Assembly: GCF_004114975.1 (NCBI RefSeq)
Contig: NZ_CP030052.1
Coordinates: 186,001-250,000 of the forward strand
Direction of reading: 5' to 3'
Source: Bradyrhizobium guangdongense
GTDB taxonomy: Bacteria > Pseudomonadota > Alphaproteobacteria > Rhizobiales > Xanthobacteraceae
Length of the DNA: 64,000 bases
The position numbers and the translations under genes were made by a program. Numbering within the stretch: the first letter of the stretch is position 1; the number at the start of each line of letters is the position of its first letter. The notes under the pieces were generated by a model. The model was not told the DNA's origin, did not search any database, and was given only the letters and a program-made list of their open reading frames with translations. Of this stretch, positions 59,587 to 64,000 are shown one piece after another.

Positions 59587-61191
59587 ATGAGCCTGGGATA
59601 TCAGCAGAATGTTCGGCAATCGCAATCAGCCGTACTATCGCCGCGCCTGGCGAAGGCGATAAAGCTGCTGAAATTGTCTAATCTCGATCTGGCTGATTTC
59701 GTGGAGGAGGAGCTCGAGTGCAATCCATTGCTGGAGCGCGACATAGACATGCTGACGCAAGAGGATGCCGGAACAACGACCGACCTCTTCAGCGAAGCCA
59801 GCGGTCCGGACGACGCTAGTGATCTTGACAGCGACGCGTTCGACAATAGCCAACAAGACGGCTTGAGCGTAGACCCTGGCACTCGCCCCGAGCTCGACGC
59901 GGCGCCCAGCCCGGAGCTTGACGATCTTCATTCCGAGCCATTTGATGAGGACATTCCTCAGAATTCGGACCAAGATCGGCTGGACGTCGGCACAGAGGCG
60001 TCCCGCAGCCGATCTTGTCAGGAAGACTATAATCTAGAGGCGTGCGTACCGAAAGAGATCACCCTCCGCGATCATTTGACCGAGCAGCTCGGACTCGCGC
60101 TGACGTCGCCCACAAAGCGACTCATGGGACGCTATCTAATCGACCTCGTCGATGACGCCGGATACTTGCCGCAAGACCTAGGAAATGCCGCCAAACGGCT
60201 GGGGGCCTCGCAAACAGATGTTGATCTCGTTCTGGCAACATTGCAGACGTTTGACCCTCCTGGCGTCTTCGCTCGTTCTTTGAAAGAATGTTTCGCGATC
60301 CAGCTGCGCGAGCGCAACCGCTATGACCCAGCGATGCAGGCACTGGTTGAGAACCTCGCTCTTGTACCTGAGGGGGTTCCTGCCCTGCGCAGCGTTTGCG
60401 GAGAGAGCGATGAGGACATCGCCGATATGATTGCGGAACTTCGGTCACTCGACTCGAAGCCGGGACATAAGTTTGGTTCGGTGCGCCTGGAACTTTTGAT
60501 CCCAGATGTCTTTGTTCGCCGGGGTCATCACCACAATTGGGTAGTCGAGCTGAACAGTGAAGCGTTTCCCAGCATTTCGCTGAATCAGGTTTATTATCGC
60601 GATTTCAAGGGCAAAATGCGCAACCGTAATGACAAGGCCTACCTGGCCAATAAGTGGTCTGATGCACGCTGGCTGGTAAGTTCACTTGAGAGACGTGCGA
60701 ACACAATCTTGAAAGTTGCGAGCGAAATTGTGCGTCAGCAACATGACTTTTTCTCCTACGGCGTAGAGCATCTACGACCCCTCAATCTGAAAGCAGTGGC
60801 CGACGCCGCGGGGGTGCATGAGTCCACCGTTTCACGCGTAACGAACAACAAGTACATGGCCTCCAATCGTGGACGGTTCGAGCTCAAATACTTCTTCAAA
60901 CCATCCATTGCTTCAGCCGTCGGCGAGACGGCTCACTCGGCAGAGGCTGTTCGCCACCGCATTAAGAGGCTCATCGACTCCGAGGCCCAAGCATCAGTGC
61001 TCTCAGATGACGCAATCGTCGAGCTATTGCGTTCCTCTGGGATCGATATAGCGCGCCGGACGGTCGCAAAATACCGTGGCAAAATGGGCATCCCTCCGTC
61101 CGTGGAGCGACGGCGCCAGAAGCAAGCTGCTCTCGGCTATGTTTCCTCAACGACTCCGCTCAATTCCCCAGACCGTACGGAGGCGGCTTGA
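59587..61191 (+). CDS. rpoN1: RNA polymerase sigma-54 factor
   Basis: 534 residues from ATG 59587, with GGGGAGAG upstream. Region I: RQSQSAVLSPRLAKAIKLLKLSNLDLADFVEEELECNPLLE, Gln-rich and Leu-rich, contacts activators. Region II (about residues 50-155) is long and acidic. Region III: core-binding motifs, the HTH LKAVADAAGVHESTVSRVTNNKYM, and the RpoN box ARRTVAKYR near residues 489-497, which reads the -24 element. All parts are intact. It directs transcription from -24/-12 promoters with activators such as NifA. Rhizobia of this group carry two rpoN copies; the location among symbiotic promoters and IS suggests the rpoN1 type (inference). Confidence 0.93.
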   Translation: MSLGYQQNVRQSQSAVLSPRLAKAIKLLKLSNLDLADFVEEELECNPLLERDIDMLTQEDAGTTTDLFSEASGPDDASDLDSDAFDNSQQDGLSVDPGTRPELDAAPSPELDDLHSEPFDEDIPQNSDQDRLDVGTEASRSRSCQEDYNLEACVPKEITLRDHLTEQLGLALTSPTKRLMGRYLIDLVDDAGYLPQDLGNAAKRLGASQTDVDLVLATLQTFDPPGVFARSLKECFAIQLRERNRYDPAMQALVENLALVPEGVPALRSVCGESDEDIADMIAELRSLDSKPGHKFGSVRLELLIPDVFVRRGHHHNWVVELNSEAFPSISLNQVYYRDFKGKMRNRNDKAYLANKWSDARWLVSSLERRANTILKVASEIVRQQHDFFSYGVEHLRPLNLKAVADAAGVHESTVSRVTNNKYMASNRGRFELKYFFKPSIASAVGETAHSAEAVRHRIKRLIDSEAQASVLSDDAIVELLRSSGIDIARRTVAKYRGKMGIPPSVERRRQKQAALGYVSSTTPLNSPDRTEAA

Positions 61192-61307
61192 TCCTATTGA
61201 AGGATTTCGTTCACAGCGGCGGAGAAACGCATAGTTGAGCTGTCAGGCAGGACCATCAAGCTTGCTAGGCGCCGGGGATTGCCCCCAACCGCCTAAAGCC
61301 CTTAGAT

Positions 61308-61352
61308 TGAAGACGGCCAATTGGGGCGTTAAGTCGCCCCGACGGCCGTTCT
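61308..61352 (+). terminator. Hairpin downstream of rpoN1, possible terminator
   Basis: ACGGCC-AATT-GGGGCG-TTAAGT-CGCCCC-GA-CGGCCGT: a two-part stem. It is about 115 bp after the stop and followed by TCTGCT, only weakly T-rich. Confidence 0.4.
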
Positions 61353-61420
61353 GCTAGGCTCAGGGGCAACGGCTGCATCCTTTCGCAGCCCCGATGGCCC
61401 CGCGTGAGCGTGATCCTCTC

Positions 61421-61771
61421 TCAGGCTGCTACGCGATTTTCATAAGCAAGAAATGGGTTGACTGGTTTAAGCAGGGCATCCGAAGCATCGATTGGAGCTC
61501 TGCCGCTAAATTGCTTGGTCAACCCTGCACTGATGAACCATAAGATGCCATCGGCGAGCATCCTGTGGGACGCTTGAACACTTCGTCTCACAAGATCGCC
61601 GTGTTGATGCCTAGGCCGCTCCTCGACGGGTAGATACCGCGCCTCAAATGCTGAGAAACGAAGAGACGTTCGATCCAATTGACGCAAGCTCCGCTGCCAG
61701 CACCCTGCCGGGGCATGGTGTAGCTGACGGTAGGTTACCTGCGATTTTCCGGCAGGCGGGTCGGAAGGCAT
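61421..61771 (-). CDS. Hypothetical ORF, doubtful
   Basis: 116 residues, MPSDPPAGKSQVTYRQLHHA ... LAYENRVAA. No family recognised. It begins just past the stop of the IS256 remnant and may be chance coding. Confidence 0.2.
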   Translation of the reverse strand: MPSDPPAGKSQVTYRQLHHAPAGCWQRSLRQLDRTSLRFSAFEARYLPVEERPRHQHGDLVRRSVQASHRMLADGILWFISAGLTKQFSGRAPIDASDALLKPVNPFLAYENRVAA

Positions 61772-61774
61772 CAG

Positions 61775-62010
61775 CCTGCCACGTCGGGCAGACCGACGAT
61801 GAATTCATCGCTTAATGGCGCGATGCTTTCCGGCGTCATGTAGCGGGCGCCTGGACCGCACATTCGTCGTTCTGCTCGACAGGGTCGCATCGATTAGGTC
61901 GGCGATTGCGTCTCCGTTAGGGAAGATGCCGACGACCTCGGATCGCCGCTTGATCTTGCCGTTGAGGCGCTCGATCGGATTGGTAACCGGTATTTGAGTT
62001 TCTCGGTGCC
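61775..62010 (-). pseudogene. IS256 transposase C-terminal remnant
   Basis: VTNPIERLNGKIKRRSEVVGIFPNGDAIADLI carries the conserved N-x-x-E-R region of Mutator transposases; after a frame change the end ARYMTPESIAPLSDEF and VGLPDVAG follows to a stop near 61770. A different subgroup from the 16763 element. Everything upstream is missing. Confidence 0.75.
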
Positions 62011-62235
62011 GATGTCCCGCTGCGATATTCAAGATAGTGGCGTATGGTGCAACCATCGGGAGAGAGGCACCGGGAGCACCAAGGTGCGGGCAGGCCGATG
62101 CATACGATCAGCCACGAGCTCGGGTTAGTAGCTGGCCGCCTCTGCGACCAGCCCGGTTGCGCTGAGAGCGCGCATCCGTAGTTGTCGTGTCGCCCGTAGC
62201 TCCCGTCATGTGGTCTGATTTGGCAGGAGGTGCAA

Positions 62236-62720
62236 GTGCGACGGGTGATTGACATCGACGTCCGAACCTCGGAGAGGTGGTGGTTTGGGAGGATGGCAGC
62301 CTCCGACATGCGGGCCGTATTGATATAGACGCGGACTGCGTTGGACGGTTTTGGCAAGACCCTGCTGGCCAGTGATGCGGTGGTGGTCGAAGCGACCGCG
62401 AACAGAGTGGCGGTGTCGCCGGTTCTGGCGTCGTTCGTGGCACGCGTGATTGTCGCCAATTCGCATCAGGTGAAGGCGATCGCCCAGGCTCAAGTCGAGA
62501 CCGACAAGATCGATGCCGGCACACTCGCGTGTCTGCAGGCGCCCGCGGCACCTGCCGCAGATCCGGACGCCTGACGCAGAGACGGAACGCAAGCGTCGGC
62601 TAGCGGCGCGGCGCTACCAGGTCGTGCGGCATCGCGCGGCTCAAGAACGAGGTGCAATCGATCCTGCACGCGCACCTGATCCCGAAGTGCTCCAGGCCTG
62701 CTCGCGGTCCCCGAGATCGT
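62236..62720 (+). pseudogene. IS110-family transposase N-terminal remnant, frameshifted
   Basis: VIDIDVRTSEVVVWEDGSLRHAGRIDID, then FGKTLLASDAVVVEATANRVAV (E region), VIVANSHQVKAIAQAQVETDKIDAGTLACLQ (D pair in TDKIDAGTLA). After a frame change near 62530, TPDAETERKRRLAARRYQVVRHR, then homology fades near 62720. Several lesions; C-terminal domain missing. Confidence 0.75.
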
Positions 62721-63100
62721 CCGCGCCACTTGTCGGGCCAAGCGCGCGTCCGCCGGGTTTCAGCAACGGTGCGCTTGATCTAACACCAGGCAGTACGATT
62801 ATTGTTAGTTTTGCGCCAGCTGCCCATGTTAGATGTCCAACGATGGCAGCATGGGCGCTGCAACTGCTGCCGCGCATACCGTCATGGACCGCCTACATGC
62901 GGCAAGAGCCTCTCCCTCATAGCGCCAGGACCTATCTCAGGAGATTGAGCGTCACTCTCAAGCTTCTGGGCAACGGCCCAAATGTTCTGCGGCCGAGGCA
63001 ATGCTGCGAGCAGGAGCATAGTCTCTCCCACACTCCTACATCACCAGAACCAAAACGGCAGAGCAACCTAGTCGGCAGTTGGTCCCGTTGTCATAAGGCG
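62721..63100. other. Intergenic region, no gene recognised
   Basis: No ORF with family resemblance. A near-match to the NifA site, TGT-N10-ACG, lies at 62827-62842, about 285 bp before the predicted start of the downstream sigma-54 promoter. Confidence 0.35.
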
Positions 63101-63116
63101 CGGCACGCTACTTGCT
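63101..63116 (+). promoter_or_regulatory. Sigma-54 (-24/-12) promoter
   Basis: CGGCACGCTACTTGCT: all consensus bases except the leading T. Transcription would start near 63127. Downstream are a 165-residue ORF and then the cold-shock gene. Confidence 0.75.
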
Positions 63117-63167
63117 TAACGGCCAATGAGAATAGATGCATTGGTCTCTCGCGAGAACAGGTGCTCG

Positions 63168-63665
63168 ATGACTTTTGTCAGGATACTTCTGCCAACACTT
63201 TGGCGCCGAGGCGCTGCAATCGCAAGCGGCGGTGCATCTTATATCCGAAGTAGCGACATGAGCTCTCGCTTGGATTCCATGCGAGCGGCCACAGCTGCCC
63301 CCACTAGCGCCGTGTCCGCTTTCACCGCCGTAGATCTCATCCAAACCGACCGGCGCACTTGCTCGACCGCTTTGCGCCGAGCGGTGCGCCTGACGGCGAA
63401 TGACGGTCACCACCACCTTTCACTCTTCTTCCAACCTGCGTCGCTCGGACATGCGATAATGACGCCTTGCGTTGAGCAACGGCAAGCTGACAGTGCACCA
63501 AAGTCCGCAATCTTGTCGCGCCGCGATCGCACTTTTCATGGAGCACAAGCGAGCGCATCAAGTGAGATACGCAATTGTATGGCATACCGACGGCTTTTTA
63601 CCTTCTTTCGCAATCTTACATTGTTCTACAGCGCCCTTGCGTGCGGCATGAGCTTCGCTGGCTGA
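63168..63665 (+). CDS. Hypothetical protein behind a sigma-54 promoter
   Basis: 165 residues from ATG 63168, chosen because AGGTG lies 4 bp upstream and the earlier ATG 63126 is at the transcription start. MTFVRILLPTLWRRGAAIASGG could be a weak signal or membrane segment. No domain recognised; composition is Ala/Arg/Ser rich, so it may be non-coding leader. Confidence 0.35.
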   Translation: MTFVRILLPTLWRRGAAIASGGASYIRSSDMSSRLDSMRAATAAPTSAVSAFTAVDLIQTDRRTCSTALRRAVRLTANDGHHHLSLFFQPASLGHAIMTPCVEQRQADSAPKSAILSRRDRTFHGAQASASSEIRNCMAYRRLFTFFRNLTLFYSALACGMSFAG

Positions 63666-63709
63666 GTGCGTACTTTTTGTTAGCTTTTGAAGACGCCGGA
63701 GTTCGACAC

Positions 63710-63916
63710 ATGGCAACAGGTATCGTGAAATGGTTCAACGCAAGAAAGGGATATGGCTTCATCAGACCGGATGACGGAGGTCCGGACGTATTCGTACACG
63801 CCAGCGCGGTCGCAAAAGCCGGAAGAAGCGACTTAGCCGAAGGCATACGAATTTGCTACGAGCTCAGGACCAGTGCGGCAGGCCGAACCTTTGCAGAGGA
63901 CCTCAGCATCCCCTAG
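63710..63916 (+). CDS. Cold-shock domain protein (CspA family)
   Basis: 68 residues from ATG 63710. Single OB-fold cold-shock domain: GIVKWFNARKGYGFIRPDDGG with RNP1 (KGYGFI) and VFVHASAV with RNP2, ending GRTFAEDLSIP. Such proteins bind single-stranded RNA or DNA and act as RNA chaperones. Preceded at about 590 bp by a sigma-54 promoter; there may be an own promoter in the AT-richer region 63600-63700. No clear ribosome binding site (GGAGTTCGACAC precedes the ATG). Confidence 0.9.
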   Translation: MATGIVKWFNARKGYGFIRPDDGGPDVFVHASAVAKAGRSDLAEGIRICYELRTSAAGRTFAEDLSIP

Positions 63917-63975
63917 ACCCTTTGTCCGCCCTGTGAGGTGACGGGCGGCCCCGCGGCAAGCTCCTATCGAGGGTT

Positions 63976-63994
63976 GCGCCGGATGGTCCGGCGC
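63976..63994 (+). terminator. Hairpin after the cold-shock gene
   Basis: GCGCCGGA-TGG-TCCGGCGC, perfect 8-bp stem, 60 bp after the stop. No T-tract before the window ends, so only a possible terminator. Confidence 0.4.
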
Positions 63995-64000
63995 CGAACC

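Noticed and set aside
58793..59590. 265-aa open frame upstream of rpoN1 as a gene
   Set aside because: No ribosome binding site, no family resemblance, composition like random GC-rich sequence.

Overview
The window looks like accessory DNA from the symbiosis island of a Bradyrhizobium-type nitrogen-fixing alphaproteobacterium. Supporting this are a complete sigma-54 gene (rpoN1 type), several -24/-12 promoters of which three have an exact NifA upstream site (TGT-N10-ACA), a cold-shock gene, and a very heavy load of rhizobial insertion sequences (IS66, IS21, IS110, IS3, IS5, IS256, IS91, an integrase-type IS, group II introns and a three-recombinase RIT element). Species assignment is inference; there is no rRNA or tRNA in the window. 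The mobile genes are mostly broken, while the few cargo genes are mostly intact.

Layout. 1-0.9 kb: 3' end of a class III aminotransferase and a doubtful small ORF. 0.9-8.9 kb: a decayed IS66 whose tnpC is split by a group II intron, itself split by a complete integrase-type IS with an 8-bp target duplication; then a second IS66 carrying a UPF0149 passenger. 9-12 kb: a large serine recombinase pseudogene with a duplicated C-terminal module. 12-18.3 kb: IS21, IS110, IS3 and IS66 wrecks and an IS256 with exact 8-bp target duplications. 18.4-29.1 kb: a segment that appears to be inverted. Flipping it back restores an istA gene, an IS21 with a 7-bp target duplication and an IS66 tnpA gene. Inside it lie an IS91-like element with a tyrosine recombinase, IS3 split by IS110, a group II intron 3' end in IS66, an IS5, and two cargo genes (a C45-type Ntn acyltransferase/hydrolase and a GNAT-like protein). 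29.1-36.9 kb: the other halves of IS21 and IS66, with a RIT element inside tnpC.

36.9-44.8 kb is the main cargo: a crotonyl-CoA reductase/carboxylase homologue and an acyl-CoA ligase on the minus strand, each behind its own sigma-54 promoter, then a MATE exporter and small proteins on the plus strand, two of these transcription units having NifA sites. 45-53.5 kb is again IS debris with two intact IS110 genes and an almost complete IS21. 53.5-64 kb holds an outer-membrane beta-barrel gene, a diaminobutyrate-type aminotransferase convergent with an aspartate kinase (no ectoine synthase genes nearby), rpoN1 with a NifA/sigma-54 promoter about 0.83 kb upstream, IS256 and IS110 remnants, another sigma-54 promoter and a cold-shock gene.

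Working model (inference): the cargo makes and exports a small acyl-derived molecule during nitrogen fixation. NifA and RpoN switch on the exporter and small proteins; RpoN with NifA or another activator switches on the acyl-CoA enzymes; rpoN1 may be partly self-reinforcing. No CRISPR array, rRNA, tRNA or replication origin was seen.
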